Shown: piece by piece, positions 47,001-56,511 of the stretch
Position numbering within the stretch: the stretch's first letter is position 1
Layout of the letters: every line of letters begins with the position of its first letter
DNA from: Halomonas rhizosphaerae
GTDB lineage: Bacteria > Pseudomonadota > Gammaproteobacteria > Pseudomonadales > Halomonadaceae
DNA: 63,656 bases
Direction: 5' to 3'
NCBI RefSeq assembly: GCF_030010555.1
Contig: NZ_JASCQP010000020.1
Location: forward strand, 1 to 63,656
Made by a program: the position numbers and the translations under genes
The notes under the pieces: model-generated
The model's input: only the letters and a program-made list of their open reading frames with translations
Database searches by the model: none
Told to the model about the DNA's origin: nothing

Positions 47001-47029
47001 GGCGCTTTGCGTCACAAGCCGAATGCCCC

Positions 47030-47608
47030 ATGAGTCGAGACCGCCATCCCTCGGACGAGGACGAGATCAGTGCCTTTCGCCAGGCCCTGAAAGAGGCCGG
47101 CGTGCGCCCGATCGCCAGCAACCGGGCCGATCCCGGGCGCCGGCGCCGGGGGGATCCCGCCGCGGCCGAGCGACGGGCCGCGGCGACCTCGGCCCCTGAC
47201 GACCTCGCCGCGGCCGGTCGCACCTCGGATGGCCGGGTGGAGCCGGTGCGACCCTCCGAGTTCCTCGACTTCGCGCTGCCCGACCTGCCCTGGCGCACCC
47301 GCCAGCAGCTCAAGCGCGGGCGCATCGGCTGGGAGGCCGGGCTCGACCTGCATGGCCATACCCTCGAGGAGGCCCGGCAGGAACTGGAGGCCTTCCTGCG
47401 CGACGCCGCGAGCCGCCACCGGCGCTGCGTGCTGGTCGTCCACGGCAAGGCCTGGGGCACCACCAGCGACTATCCGGTGATCAAGAGCCACGTGAATGCC
47501 TGGCTGCGGGAGTGGCCGAGCGTGCTGGCCTTCTGCTCGGCGACCGCGATCGACGGCGGCACGGGGGCGGTCTACGTGCTGCTCAGGCGGCGCGGCAGTC
47601 AGGCCTGA
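47030..47608 (+). CDS. Smr-domain protein
   Basis: This 192-residue protein has a disordered Arg/Ala-rich N-terminal half and a C-terminal Smr (small MutS-related) domain with DLHGHT at 106-111 and GGTGAVYVLLRR at the end. The HGxG motif of many Smr nucleases reads HGKA here (138-141). E. coli SmrB, which lies divergent from prmB just as this gene does, cleaves mRNA at collided ribosomes, so a ribosome-rescue nuclease is the leading guess; the changed motif leaves this open. Confidence 0.85.
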   Translation: MSRDRHPSDEDEISAFRQALKEAGVRPIASNRADPGRRRRGDPAAAERRAAATSAPDDLAAAGRTSDGRVEPVRPSEFLDFALPDLPWRTRQQLKRGRIGWEAGLDLHGHTLEEARQELEAFLRDAASRHRRCVLVVHGKAWGTTSDYPVIKSHVNAWLREWPSVLAFCSATAIDGGTGAVYVLLRRRGSQA

Positions 47609-47614
47609 CACCGT

Positions 47615-48706
47615 TCAGGACACCCCCTCCCCTTCCTGGCCTTCCCTGGTCGGCGTTTCCACGACGATGGACGGGCTTCCCCAGCCGGGATGGGCACGTC
47701 CCTCGAAGCGGTCCAGCGCCTCCACGGCCAGGTGCCTGCCGAGACTGATCAACGCCTCGGCGCGGTGGAACTCATAGGCACCACAGACCGTCTTGGGTAC
47801 CTCGATGAGCACATCCGGCGGATAGCCCGCTACCTTGTACTTGGCCAGGGCCGCCTGGGTGATGTCGAAGGAGGCCAGCACCATGTCCAGGCGTCCCCAC
47901 TCGCGACGGCCGCGCTCCAGGGCCTCGTCCACCTCGCTCCTGCCGCCATTGGTACTGGTAGTGGCGTTGGTATTGCCGAAGCCATCGAACAGCCGACGGG
48001 TAGCCCCGCGGACCCCGTCGATCCAGCTGGCAAAGTCGACGCCACCGGCTTCCCGAGACTTCTCGCGCGCCTGCTCCTCGGCGACCTCCTCGGGGGGCAG
48101 CAACTCCTCCAGGGTCACCGGGCGCGGGCTATGCGCCGTGGCATTGACTGCCAGCACACAGTCCGCCTGGGCCGACACCGTGGGGATAATCGGCAGCGGG
48201 TTGAGCAGCCCGCCATCCACCAGCACCTGGTCGCCGCGATGCACCGGCGTGATCACCCCGGGCACGGCGATCGAGGCGCGGATCGCCTCGAGCAGCGAGC
48301 CGCTCTGGAACCACACCTCGCGCTGACGGGTCAGGTCGGTGGCCACGGTGGTCACGGGGATCTCCAGGTCCTCGATGCGGGTATCGCCGATCAGGCTCTC
48401 GAGCTTGCCCATCACCTTGTTGGCCCGCATGGCCCCCATGGGGCTCCAGGTGACATCGACCAGCCTGAGCACATCGAAGTAGTCCAGCCGGCAGACCCAG
48501 TCGCGGTAGGCGGCCAGCTCCCCTGCCGCGTAGACGCCGCCCACCAGGGCGCCCATGGAGCAGCCGGAGATCGCCACCACCCGATAGCCTCGCGCCTCGA
48601 GCTCCTCGATGACCCCGATGTGGGCATAGCCACGGGCGCCCCCGCTGCCGAGCACCAGTGCCACGCTCTTGCGCCCTGTGTTGTCGGCTTCCCGCTGCTG
48701 GCTCAT
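47615..48706 (-). CDS. patatin-like phospholipase (RssA type)
   Basis: This 363-residue patatin-family hydrolase has the oxyanion glycine motif GSGGARG (20-26), the nucleophile S50 in GCSMG and the catalytic Asp in VDGGLLNP (D164). No signal peptide is present, so it is cytosolic or peripheral. The C-terminal section (about 185-340) is specific to this group and includes an Asn/Thr-rich loop (GNTNATTSTNGG). Likely lipid acyl hydrolase; substrate unknown. It is convergent with the Smr gene and 28 bp downstream of an alpha/beta hydrolase gene. Confidence 0.85.
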   Translation of the reverse strand: MSQQREADNTGRKSVALVLGSGGARGYAHIGVIEELEARGYRVVAISGCSMGALVGGVYAAGELAAYRDWVCRLDYFDVLRLVDVTWSPMGAMRANKVMGKLESLIGDTRIEDLEIPVTTVATDLTRQREVWFQSGSLLEAIRASIAVPGVITPVHRGDQVLVDGGLLNPLPIIPTVSAQADCVLAVNATAHSPRPVTLEELLPPEEVAEEQAREKSREAGGVDFASWIDGVRGATRRLFDGFGNTNATTSTNGGRSEVDEALERGRREWGRLDMVLASFDITQAALAKYKVAGYPPDVLIEVPKTVCGAYEFHRAEALISLGRHLAVEALDRFEGRAHPGWGSPSIVVETPTREGQEGEGVS

Positions 48707-48734
48707 GATGCGCCCCCCTTCTCGGCTCCCAGGA

Positions 48735-49592
48735 TCAGCTCTCGTGCCACTCGACGATGGCCTCCGCCACCCCTGCTGCGGCCGACGGCTCCAGGTGCAG
48801 GTGATGCCCTCCCGGCAGCACGCGGCGCGTCAGCCTCGCCACCGCCGCCCGGGCCTGGCGTGCCCGCGCCCGCTCTCCCAGGATGCCGGTTTCCCCCTCC
48901 ACCAGCAGCACCGGGCAACGGATCGCTGCCAGCATGGCCCCCACCTGCTCGGGAGAGAGCCGCACCAGGGACGGGCGCAGCAGGCGGGCATCGGTGCGCA
49001 ACTGCACGTGACCACCGGGCAACGATTCGAGGTTGCGTGACACCAGCGGGCGCGCCGTCTCGGCATCGATGGGCGTCGCCCCGCCGGCCACCCGTGCCGC
49101 CACGGCGGTCTCATTATCAGGATAGCGCGGCCCCGTCGAGAGGGGGCGCCGATCGGCGAGCAGGCCCTTGCGCAGCTGGCCAGGTGCCTCGCCGGCCTCG
49201 GTGGTCAGCGCCCCCAGGCCGTCGAGCAGCACCAGCGTCTCGACGCGCTCCGGCAGGGCGGCGGCCGTCAGGCAGGCCACCCCGGCCCCCATGGAGTGGG
49301 CCAGCAAGGGCACCCGCGCGAGGCCCAGGTGGTCACAGGCATCGAGGAGGTCGTGGCAGTAGTCCCACAGTGCATAGTCGCCACGACGGTGGTAGGACAG
49401 GCCATGGCCGGCAAAGTCGATGGCCACCACCCGGATGCCGAGGTCTGCGACCAACCGGGGGGCGAGGCGTGAAAAGCTGGCGGCATTGTCCAGCCAGCCG
49501 TGCAGCGCCAGCCAGGTGGGGGCCTGATCATCGCCCCAGGCCAGCGCCGCCAGGCGGCCGCCTGCCAGTCTCAGGGAGCGGGGCTCGCTCAT
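48735..49592 (-). CDS. alpha/beta hydrolase (serine hydrolase-like)
   Basis: This 285-residue alpha/beta-hydrolase has the oxyanion segment LALHGWLDNAASF (about 28-40), the nucleophile elbow AHSMGAG (S100) and a C-terminal catalytic His in GGHHLHLEP. The HGWLDNA motif resembles the SERHL group. The substrate is unknown (esters or acyl thioesters). Its ATG overlaps the stop of the preceding hydrolase gene by four bases, so the two are coupled. Confidence 0.83.
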   Translation of the reverse strand: MSEPRSLRLAGGRLAALAWGDDQAPTWLALHGWLDNAASFSRLAPRLVADLGIRVVAIDFAGHGLSYHRRGDYALWDYCHDLLDACDHLGLARVPLLAHSMGAGVACLTAAALPERVETLVLLDGLGALTTEAGEAPGQLRKGLLADRRPLSTGPRYPDNETAVAARVAGGATPIDAETARPLVSRNLESLPGGHVQLRTDARLLRPSLVRLSPEQVGAMLAAIRCPVLLVEGETGILGERARARQARAAVARLTRRVLPGGHHLHLEPSAAAGVAEAIVEWHES

Positions 49593-50404
49593 GCCGGCGA
49601 CTCCAGCAGGTCGTCGAGTAGGGCCAGCAGGGCCGAGCGGGTCTGGTCGGGGAACTCCATGGGGAACATGTGTCCGCCCGGGACCTGGGCCACGCTCACG
49701 CCCCGCCGTGCCAGACGGCGACGTCGACGCGGAGTGAGCAGGTCGGACTCGGCACCGGCCAGCCCCCCCAGGGGCACCCTGACCCGGCCGGGGAGATCAC
49801 CCAGGTGGTCCGGCAGGTGGCGGAAGACCTGCACCTCGATGTCGGGGTCGTAGAGCAGCACCACGCGACCGTCGTCCAGCTCCCGTGTACCGCCGTCCAC
49901 GTAGTCGTGCAGGGCGGCCTCGGTGAAGCGCCGGAAGAGTCCCCGCCGGCGCAGGTAGTGGAACATCGCCTGGCGGTCGGGCCAGCTGTCGCGACGGCCC
50001 AGGCTCCTGCCCGCGGGGGTCACCCGGTCGGCCAGGCCCAGGCGCTTGGCCGCCTTCATCACCCAGGCCTCCAGGCCCAGCATCAGCGGCGGGTCGAGCA
50101 TCACCACGCAGCGGAACCTCTCGGGCATGCGCTCGGCGGCCATGGCCATCAGCACGCCGCCCATGGAGTGGCCCACGCCGACCACCGGGCCCGGGAGGCG
50201 GGCCAGGTGCTCGAGCAGCTCGTCGCGCAGGGCCAGCCAGTTATGCCCGACGGGGAAGTCGGGATGATGGCCCAGCCGATCCAGCGGGTGCACGTCGAAC
50301 CGCTCGGCCAGCGGCGCCAGGAAGCTGCGGTAGCTCTGCCCCGGGAAGCCGTTGGCGTGGGCAAAGACGAGGGGGATGCGCGAGGCGTGGTCGGATCTGC
50401 TCAT
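49589..50404 (-). CDS. alpha/beta hydrolase
   Basis: This 271-residue alpha/beta-hydrolase has FAHANGFPGQSY near the N-terminus (about 14-25), the nucleophile elbow GHSMGGV (S80) and a catalytic His in GGHMFPMEFP. It differs clearly from the neighbouring hydrolase, so the pair is not a recent duplication. AGGAAGAG lies before the ATG at 50404. The frame continues upstream across the start of the divergent small ORF but without support. Confidence 0.83.
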   Translation of the reverse strand: MSRSDHASRIPLVFAHANGFPGQSYRSFLAPLAERFDVHPLDRLGHHPDFPVGHNWLALRDELLEHLARLPGPVVGVGHSMGGVLMAMAAERMPERFRCVVMLDPPLMLGLEAWVMKAAKRLGLADRVTPAGRSLGRRDSWPDRQAMFHYLRRRGLFRRFTEAALHDYVDGGTRELDDGRVVLLYDPDIEVQVFRHLPDHLGDLPGRVRVPLGGLAGAESDLLTPRRRRRLARRGVSVAQVPGGHMFPMEFPDQTRSALLALLDDLLESPA

Positions 50405-50521
50405 GGACTCTTCCTGCTGGCGGGCGCCCGGCCGGCACCCTTCTGGCGATAGCAGGCTAACGGGATTACCATGATCCGCCAAGTCGCCCGGCGGCGACAG
50501 GCCAATCGACAGGAGCCCCTC

Positions 50522-50626
50522 GTGGAAGACCCCCGCAAGCCCATCCGTGATACCCGCACCCGCAATCGCGTGTTCCTGGTGACCGTGGTGGCCGCCATCG
50601 TCGTCGGCTTCTGGCTGACGCGCTAG
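50522..50626 (+). CDS. 34-residue single-pass membrane peptide
   Basis: This short ORF reads VEDPRKPIRDTRTRNRVFLV and continues as a hydrophobic helix ending FWLTR: a basic N-terminus of about 17 residues followed by one transmembrane segment. GTG 50522 has AGGAG six bases upstream; an in-frame ATG at 50471 would give 51 residues but has a poor ribosome binding site. The stop lies 10 bp before the AEC transporter ATG, so the two are likely co-transcribed. I do not recognise the family. Positive-inside topology puts the N-terminus in the cytosol. Confidence 0.6.
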   Translation: MEDPRKPIRDTRTRNRVFLVTVVAAIVVGFWLTR

Positions 50627-50636
50627 GCCAGGCCCC

Positions 50637-51584
50637 ATGGAGCTCTCCACCCTCTTCCTGCAGACCCTGGAGATCACCCTGCCGGTGTTCGCCATGGTCT
50701 TCATCGGCATTGGCCTGAAGCGCGCCGGCTGGATCGACCGCGCCTTCGTCTCCACCGCCTCGATGCTGGTCTTCAAGGCCACCCTGCCGACGCTGATCTT
50801 CCTCAGCATCATCCGTGCCGACCTGACGGCCACCCTGAACCCGGCGCTGCTCGGCTTCTTCGCCCTGGCAACCCTGGGCAGCTTCCTGTTCAGCTGGGGC
50901 TGGGCGCTTGTGCGCGTGCCCCGAGAGGAGCGCGGCGTCTATGTCCAGGGCGCCTTTCGCGGCAACTGCGGCATCGTCGGCCTGGCGCTCGCCGCCGGCA
51001 TGTACGGCGACTACGGGCTGTCCGCCGGTGGCCTGCTGCTGGGGGTGGTGATCATCACCTACAACGCCTTCTCGGTGATCGCCCTGGCCAGCTACCAGGA
51101 GGGACGGCACACCGACTGGCGCAGCATCCTCGGGCATATCGCCACCAACCCGTTGATCCTCGCGGTGGTCGCCGCCGTTCCCGTGGCCGCCGTGGGGTTG
51201 CCCCTGCCCGGCTGGCTGATGACCTCCGGCGACTACTTCGCTTCCCTGACCCTGCCGCTGGCCCTGATCTGCATCGGCGCCACCCTCTCGCTTGGGGAGA
51301 TCCGCGACTCGGGCCGGCTGGCGGTCAGCGCCAGCCTGATGAAGATGGTCACCGTCCCGGCACTGGCCACCGGCGCCGCCTGGGGGGCCGGCTTCGAGGG
51401 ACGCGAGCTCGGGGTGATGTTCCTGTTCTTCGCCAGCCCCACCGCCGCCGCGGCCTTCGTGATGGCCAAGGCGATGGGCGGCAATGCCGCACTCACCGCC
51501 AACATCATCGCCCTGACCACGCTGATGGCCAGCCTGACCATCACCCTGGGTGCCTTCGGGCTCAGGGCCGTCGGCCTGATCTAG
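50637..51584 (+). CDS. AEC-family transporter
   Basis: This 315-residue polytopic membrane protein has about ten transmembrane helices, with the AEC (auxin efflux carrier, Mem_trans) pattern: VFIGIGLKRAGWID near the N-terminus, FRGNCGIVGLALA in the middle and SPTAAAAFVMAKAMGGN near the end. Bacterial members such as MdcF move malonate or other dicarboxylates; the substrate here is not evident. The 3' end overlaps the convergent sixA stop by three bases. Confidence 0.87.
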   Translation: MELSTLFLQTLEITLPVFAMVFIGIGLKRAGWIDRAFVSTASMLVFKATLPTLIFLSIIRADLTATLNPALLGFFALATLGSFLFSWGWALVRVPREERGVYVQGAFRGNCGIVGLALAAGMYGDYGLSAGGLLLGVVIITYNAFSVIALASYQEGRHTDWRSILGHIATNPLILAVVAAVPVAAVGLPLPGWLMTSGDYFASLTLPLALICIGATLSLGEIRDSGRLAVSASLMKMVTVPALATGAAWGAGFEGRELGVMFLFFASPTAAAAFVMAKAMGGNAALTANIIALTTLMASLTITLGAFGLRAVGLI

Positions 51585-52063
51585 TCCAGGTCGGCGGGTG
51601 CCGTGAAACGCGCCAGCCTGGCGCAACCCGCCGCCCACACCTCGGCTTCCAGCTCGGCCACGGCGGCCGTGGGGAAGCCGGGGCCGCGATCGACCCGCCC
51701 TTCCACCAGCAGGCCGGTGAGGGCCGCGACCAGCGGCATATGGCTGACCAGCATCATGGGCCGCCCCTCCGGCTGCTCCAGTAGCCATTCGACCACCGCC
51801 TCGGGGGGATCGTCGGGGGTGATGATCGGCAGGGTCTCGACCACGAGCCCCAGAGGCTCGGCGATCCGCTCCGCCGTCTGTCGGGCCCGCACATAGGGAC
51901 TGACCAGCAGGCGAAGCCGCGTGAGGTCCGGCTCCTCGCGGGCCGCGAGCCAGCACGCCATGCGGGCCGTCTCCCGGTCGCCCTGCCCAGTGAGCTCGCG
52001 TGCCGCATCCGGCCGGCCGTGGCCGGCCTCGCCGTGGCGCATGATCAGCAGCCGCTCAGCCAA
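51581..52063 (-). CDS. sixA: phosphohistidine phosphatase SixA
   Basis: This 160-residue histidine-phosphatase-superfamily protein has the catalytic LLIMRHGEA (His at about residue 10). SixA removes phosphate from phosphohistidine, for example on HPt domains or PTS-Ntr components. The start is read as TTG at 52063, which places the MRHGE motif at the usual distance and overlaps the gpsA stop; ATG 52042, directly at the motif, would truncate the first strand. GpsA-sixA pairing is known in other gammaproteobacteria. Confidence 0.87.
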   Translation of the reverse strand: MAERLLIMRHGEAGHGRPDAARELTGQGDRETARMACWLAAREEPDLTRLRLLVSPYVRARQTAERIAEPLGLVVETLPIITPDDPPEAVVEWLLEQPEGRPMMLVSHMPLVAALTGLLVEGRVDRGPGFPTAAVAELEAEVWAAGCARLARFTAPADLD

Positions 52064-53123
52064 GGCGTCCGCCCCTGTCGCGACGATCCTGCTGCACGTC
52101 CTTGCGGGGCAGCACGAACTCCACATCGCTGCTCTGCTCGCCGAGCATCAGCAGCCGCGCCATGTCGCGGGCCGGCACCCCCTTGAACAGCACCTGATAG
52201 AGGCCCTCGGCCAGCGGCATGTAGACGCCGTCCTCGTGGGCCTTGTCGCGCACCAGGCGCACGGTGTTGACCCCTTCGGCGACCTGGCCCAGGGCCTGTA
52301 CCGCCTCGTCCAGGGTCTTGCCCTCGCCCAGGGCCTGGCCCACCCGATAGTTGCGCGACAGCGCCGAGGAGCAGGTGACGATCAGGTCGCCGACCCCGGC
52401 CAGTCCCAGGAAGGTCATGGGGTTGGCTCCCTGGTCGACCGCGAAGCGGCTCATCTCGGCAAGCGCCCGGGTCATCAGCATGCTGCGGGTGTTCTCGCCC
52501 ATGCCCAGCGCCGCTGCCATGCCGGCGGCGATCGCGTAGATGTTCTTGAGCGCTCCGCCAAGCTCCACGCCGAAGCGGTCGTTGCTGGCATAGACCCGGA
52601 AGTAGTCGCAGCCCAGCGCGGTCTGCACGCGGGTACGCGTCTGCGGGTCGTCGCTGGCGATCACCGTGGCGGTGAGCTGCTTGTCGGCGATCTCCGAGGC
52701 CAGGTTCGGCCCGGAGATCACGCCGATATGCGCAAAGCCGGTCTCCTCTTCGAGGATCTGGCTCATCAGCTTGAAGCCCTCCTCCTGGATGCCCTTGGTG
52801 GTGCTGACCAGGATCTGGTCTTCGTGCAGGAAGGGCCGTGCCTGGCGTACCACCTCGCGGAAGGCCTTGGAGGGAATGGCCACCAGCACCAGTTCGGCGC
52901 CCTCGAGCACCTCGGCCATCTCGGTGGAGGCCACCACCGCGGCATTGATGGCGTAGTCGGGCAGGTAGCGGCCGTTGCGGTGCTCGCGAGTGATCTGCGC
53001 CGCCAGCTCGGGGTCGCGCAGCCATTGGCGCACCTCGGCACCGTTATCGGCGGCGATGCTGGCCAGGGCGGTGCCGAAGCTGCCGCCGCCGAGCACCGCC
53101 ACGCGCATGGGTTGGTCTGACAT
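52056..53123 (-). CDS. gpsA: glycerol-3-phosphate dehydrogenase [NAD(P)+]
   Basis: This 355-residue enzyme reduces dihydroxyacetone phosphate to sn-glycerol-3-phosphate for phospholipid synthesis. The Rossmann motif [12 protein letters not shown] is at about 10-21, with STTKGI and [17 protein letters not shown] as catalytic and substrate segments. The open frame runs far upstream against pntB, but [14 protein letters not shown] at 53123 is the true start. The C-terminal tail [16 protein letters not shown] is probably unstructured. It is preceded by the pntB terminator, so it has its own promoter. Confidence 0.95.
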   Translation of the reverse strand: MSDQPMRVAVLGGGSFGTALASIAADNGAEVRQWLRDPELAAQITREHRNGRYLPDYAINAAVVASTEMAEVLEGAELVLVAIPSKAFREVVRQARPFLHEDQILVSTTKGIQEEGFKLMSQILEEETGFAHIGVISGPNLASEIADKQLTATVIASDDPQTRTRVQTALGCDYFRVYASNDRFGVELGGALKNIYAIAAGMAAALGMGENTRSMLMTRALAEMSRFAVDQGANPMTFLGLAGVGDLIVTCSSALSRNYRVGQALGEGKTLDEAVQALGQVAEGVNTVRLVRDKAHEDGVYMPLAEGLYQVLFKGVPARDMARLLMLGEQSSDVEFVLPRKDVQQDRRDRGGRLG

Positions 53124-53164
53124 GGTCGCCCCGGGAAGTTGGATGGATGAAGGGCAGTGTAACG

Positions 53165-53187
53165 AAAAACGCCCCGCGAAGGGGCGT
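53165..53187 (-). terminator. intrinsic terminator after pntB
   Basis: On the minus strand ACGCCCC-TTCGC-GGGGCGT is followed by TTTTT (stem 53187-53169, T-run to 53165). A further hairpin, CCCGGGCC with GGCCCGGG (53203-53226), lies between it and the pntB stop. Confidence 0.8.
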
Positions 53188-53236
53188 GTCGGGAGGTCGA
53201 GGCCCGGGCCGGCGATTCGGCCCGGGCGCGCAAGGG

Positions 53237-54679
53237 TCAGTCGATCAGGTGCAGCAGCGAGTCGATGCTCGACCTGGCATCGCCGTAGAACATCCGCGTG
53301 TTCTCCTTGAAGAACAGCGGGTTCTCGATGCCGGAGTAGCCGGTACCCTGGCCGCGCTTGCAGACGAAGACCTGCTTGGATTCCCAGACCTTGAGCACCG
53401 GCATGCCGGCGATCGGGCTGTTGGGATCCTCCTGGGCGGCCGGATTGACGATGTCGTTCGAGCCGATGACGATCACCACGTCGGTGGTGGGGAAGTCGTC
53501 GTTGATCTCGTCCATCTCCAGCACGATGTCGTAGGGCACCTTGGCCTCGGCGAGCAGCACGTTCATGTGCCCCGGCAGGCGACCGGCCACCGGGTGGATG
53601 CCGAAGCGCACGTTCTTGCCGGCGCTGCGCAGCTTGCGGGTCAGCTCGCTGACCGCATTCTGGGCCTGGGCCACCGCCATGCCGTAGCCCGGCACGATGA
53701 TCACGCTGTCGGCATCGTTGAGGGCGCTGGCCACGCCGCCGGCGTCGATGGCCACCTGCTCGCCTTCGATCTCCGCCGCCGGCCCCTGAGTGCCGCCGAA
53801 GCCGCCGAGGATGACGTTGATGAAGTTGCGGTTCATCGCCTTGCACATGATGTACGACAGGATGGCACCGGAGGAGCCCACCAGGGCGCCGGTGACGATC
53901 AGCAGGTCGTTGGAGAGCGTGAAGCCGATGGCGGCCGCGGCCCAGCCGGAGTAGCTGTTGAGCATCGACACCACCACCGGCATGTCGGCGCCGCCGATGC
54001 CCATGATCAGGTGGTAGCCGATGAAGAAGGCCAGCGCCGCCAGCACCAGCAGGGTCCAGAAGCCGGCACCGTTGAGATAGAGGATGGCCAGCAGCAGCGA
54101 CAGGGCCGCCGCACCGGCGTTGAGCATGTGCCCGCCGGGCAACTGCTTCGGCTTGCCGTCGACCTTGCCGGCCAGCTTGCCGAAGGCGATCACCGAGCCG
54201 GTGAAGGTCACCGCGCCGATGAAGATGCCCAGCACCACCTCGACCTGCAGGAACAGCAGCTCGTCCGGGGCCTTGGTGGCCACCAGGGCGGCGAAGGCCG
54301 AGAACTCCTCCATCGAGGCATCCACGGCCCGCGCCGCCATTACCCGGCGCCGCTCCAGGTCCGCGCTCCAGGCCACGAAGACCGCGGCCAGGCCGACGAA
54401 GCTGTGCAGTGCCGCGACCAGCTGCGGCATCTCGGTCATGTCGACCTTGCCGGCCACGTAGACGCCGACACCCGCCCCGATGATCATCATCGGGATCATC
54501 CACCAGTAGCCGCCGATCCCCGGCCCGAAGGCGGTGAAGAACACCGCCACGGCCATGCCGACGATGCCGTACCAGACGGCACGCTTGGCCTTCTCCTGGT
54601 TACTCAGCCCACCCAGCGAGAGGATGAACAATACACTTGCCGCGATCGCCGCGGCAGATACGAATCCTTGACCCAACAT
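53237..54679 (-). CDS. pntB: NAD(P) transhydrogenase subunit beta
   Basis: This 480-residue inner-membrane subunit carries about nine N-terminal transmembrane helices (to about 270) and the NADP(H)-binding domain III ([34 protein letters not shown] and the final [11 protein letters not shown]). With PntA it couples hydride transfer between NADH and NADP+ to proton movement, a major NADPH source. The start codon follows GGAGACACGAC. It is 16 bp after pntA. Confidence 0.96.
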   Translation of the reverse strand: MLGQGFVSAAAIAASVLFILSLGGLSNQEKAKRAVWYGIVGMAVAVFFTAFGPGIGGYWWMIPMMIIGAGVGVYVAGKVDMTEMPQLVAALHSFVGLAAVFVAWSADLERRRVMAARAVDASMEEFSAFAALVATKAPDELLFLQVEVVLGIFIGAVTFTGSVIAFGKLAGKVDGKPKQLPGGHMLNAGAAALSLLLAILYLNGAGFWTLLVLAALAFFIGYHLIMGIGGADMPVVVSMLNSYSGWAAAAIGFTLSNDLLIVTGALVGSSGAILSYIMCKAMNRNFINVILGGFGGTQGPAAEIEGEQVAIDAGGVASALNDADSVIIVPGYGMAVAQAQNAVSELTRKLRSAGKNVRFGIHPVAGRLPGHMNVLLAEAKVPYDIVLEMDEINDDFPTTDVVIVIGSNDIVNPAAQEDPNSPIAGMPVLKVWESKQVFVCKRGQGTGYSGIENPLFFKENTRMFYGDARSSIDSLLHLID

Positions 54680-54695
54680 GTCGTGTCTCCGCCGC

Positions 54696-56267
54696 TCAGG
54701 ATTTCTGGAACATGGCCAGCATCCGGCGTGTCACCAGGAAGCCACCCACGATATTGATGGACGCGATCAGCACCGAGATCGCCGCGAGCACGCCGACGAC
54801 GACGCTGCCGGAGCCGATCTGCAGGATCGCCCCGAGGATGATGATGCCGGAGATCGCGTTGGTCACCGCCATCAGCGGCGTATGCAGCGAATGGCTGACG
54901 CCCCAGATCACCTGGAAGCCGACGAAGCAGGCCAGCACGAAGACGATGAAATGCTGCATGAAGGAGGCCGGGGCCACCTGGCCGAGCAGCAGCATCAGCG
55001 CGCCGCCCACGGCGAGCAGGGTCACCTGGCGCTTGGTCTGCGCCTTGAAGGCGGCAAGCTCGGTGGCCTTCTTCTCCTCCGGCGTCGGCTCCTTCTCCTT
55101 GGGCTTGGGCTTGGCCGCGGCGATGGCCTTGACCTTGGGCGGCGGCGGCGGGAAGGTGACCTCGCCCTGGTGGGTCACAGTGGCGCCGCGGATCACGTCG
55201 TCTTCCATGTCATGCACGACCTTCCCGTCCTTCTCGGGCGTGAGGTCGGTGAGCATGTGACGGATGTTGGTGGAATAGAGCAGCGAGGACTGGGTGGCCA
55301 TGCGCGAGGGGAAGTCGGTGTAGCCGACGACCGTCACGCCATTGTCGGTCACCACCTTCTCGTCCGGCCGGGTCAGGTCGCAGTTGCCGCCCTTCTCGGC
55401 CGCCAGGTCGACGATCACCGAGCCGGGCTTCATGGCCTCGACCATGTCCTCCAGCCACAGCTTGGGCGCCGGCTTGCCGGGGATCAGCGCCGTGGTGATG
55501 ACGATGTCGACGTCCGGGGCCTGCTCGCGGAAGCACTCGAGCTGCTTCTCGCGGAACTCGGGGCTGGAGGGCGCGGCATAGCCGCCGCTCTCCGAGCCGT
55601 CCTGGCTCTCGTCGAAGTCGAGGAACAGGAACTCGGCGCCCATGGACTCGATCTGCTCGGCCACCTCGGGACGCACGTCGAAGGCGCGTACCACTGCCCC
55701 CAGGCTGGTGGCGGTGCCGATGGCGGAGAGGCCCGCCACGCCGGCGCCGATCACCAGCACCTTGGCCGGCGGCACCTTGCCCGCCGCGGTCACCTGGCCG
55801 GTGAAGAAGCGCCCGAAGTTGTTGCCCGCCTCGATCACCGCCCGGTAGCCGGCGATGTTGGCCATCGACGAGAGCGCATCCATCTTCTGCGCCCGCGAGA
55901 TGCGCGGCACCATGTCCATGGCGACGACGGTGGCCCCCTGGGCCTTGCACAGCTCGAGCAGGGCCTCGTTCTGGGCCGGCCAGAAGAAGGCAATCAGCGT
56001 CTGGCCTTCACGCAACCGACGGGCCTCCTCCTCGGAGGGTTCGCGGACCTTGATGACCACCTCGGCCTCGGTCCAGAGCGCCTCTGTCCCGTCGACGACG
56101 GTGACCCCGGCCTCGCGGTAGGCGTCATCGTTGAAGCCGGCCGCCACCCCGGCCCCGGCCTCGATCAGGCACTCATGTCCCAGTTTCTGGATCTGCTTCG
56201 CGCTCTCGGGGGTCAGCGCAACACGCGCTTCCCCCCGGGCAGTCTCCTTCGGTGCGCCTATTTTCAC
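54696..56267 (-). CDS. pntA: NAD(P) transhydrogenase subunit alpha
   Basis: This 523-residue subunit has an alanine-dehydrogenase-like NAD(H) domain ([18 protein letters not shown] at the N-terminus and [17 protein letters not shown] at about 168-184), a Pro/Lys/Glu-rich linker (about 375-405) and four C-terminal transmembrane helices. The single-chain alpha subunit matches the two-subunit E. coli type. The start is GTG 56267 with AAGGAGATGGAAC before it; the longer frame upstream is unsupported. Confidence 0.95.
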   Translation of the reverse strand: MKIGAPKETARGEARVALTPESAKQIQKLGHECLIEAGAGVAAGFNDDAYREAGVTVVDGTEALWTEAEVVIKVREPSEEEARRLREGQTLIAFFWPAQNEALLELCKAQGATVVAMDMVPRISRAQKMDALSSMANIAGYRAVIEAGNNFGRFFTGQVTAAGKVPPAKVLVIGAGVAGLSAIGTATSLGAVVRAFDVRPEVAEQIESMGAEFLFLDFDESQDGSESGGYAAPSSPEFREKQLECFREQAPDVDIVITTALIPGKPAPKLWLEDMVEAMKPGSVIVDLAAEKGGNCDLTRPDEKVVTDNGVTVVGYTDFPSRMATQSSLLYSTNIRHMLTDLTPEKDGKVVHDMEDDVIRGATVTHQGEVTFPPPPPKVKAIAAAKPKPKEKEPTPEEKKATELAAFKAQTKRQVTLLAVGGALMLLLGQVAPASFMQHFIVFVLACFVGFQVIWGVSHSLHTPLMAVTNAISGIIILGAILQIGSGSVVVGVLAAISVLIASINIVGGFLVTRRMLAMFQKS

Positions 56268-56439
56268 GTTCCATCTCCTTGCTTCAGGCCGCCCTGGGCG
56301 GCCCCACAATGACTGAACCGGTGCCGATGCCCGGTGCCGAGAACCAGAACGCTATAGAGCACCACAACGCAGCCATCGGATCAAGGTGGCTTAGGGCGCC
56401 ACTCGCCAAAACTCGGGCCCCGCTGCGCCCTCGGCAACG

Positions 56440-56471
56440 AAAAACCCCGCCGGCAGGGAGGGCCGACGGGG
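56440..56471 (-). terminator. intrinsic terminator after htpG
   Basis: On the minus strand CCCCGTCGGC (56471-56462) pairs with GCCGGCGGGG (56454-56445) and is followed by TTTTT. Two small stems (TACCGC...GCGGTA at 56483-56500 and AGCGCC...GGCGCT reaching the stop codon) precede it. Confidence 0.8.
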
Positions 56472-56511
56472 TAGTGGTCACTTACCGCAAGAAAGCGGTA
56501 GCGCCGGGGTA

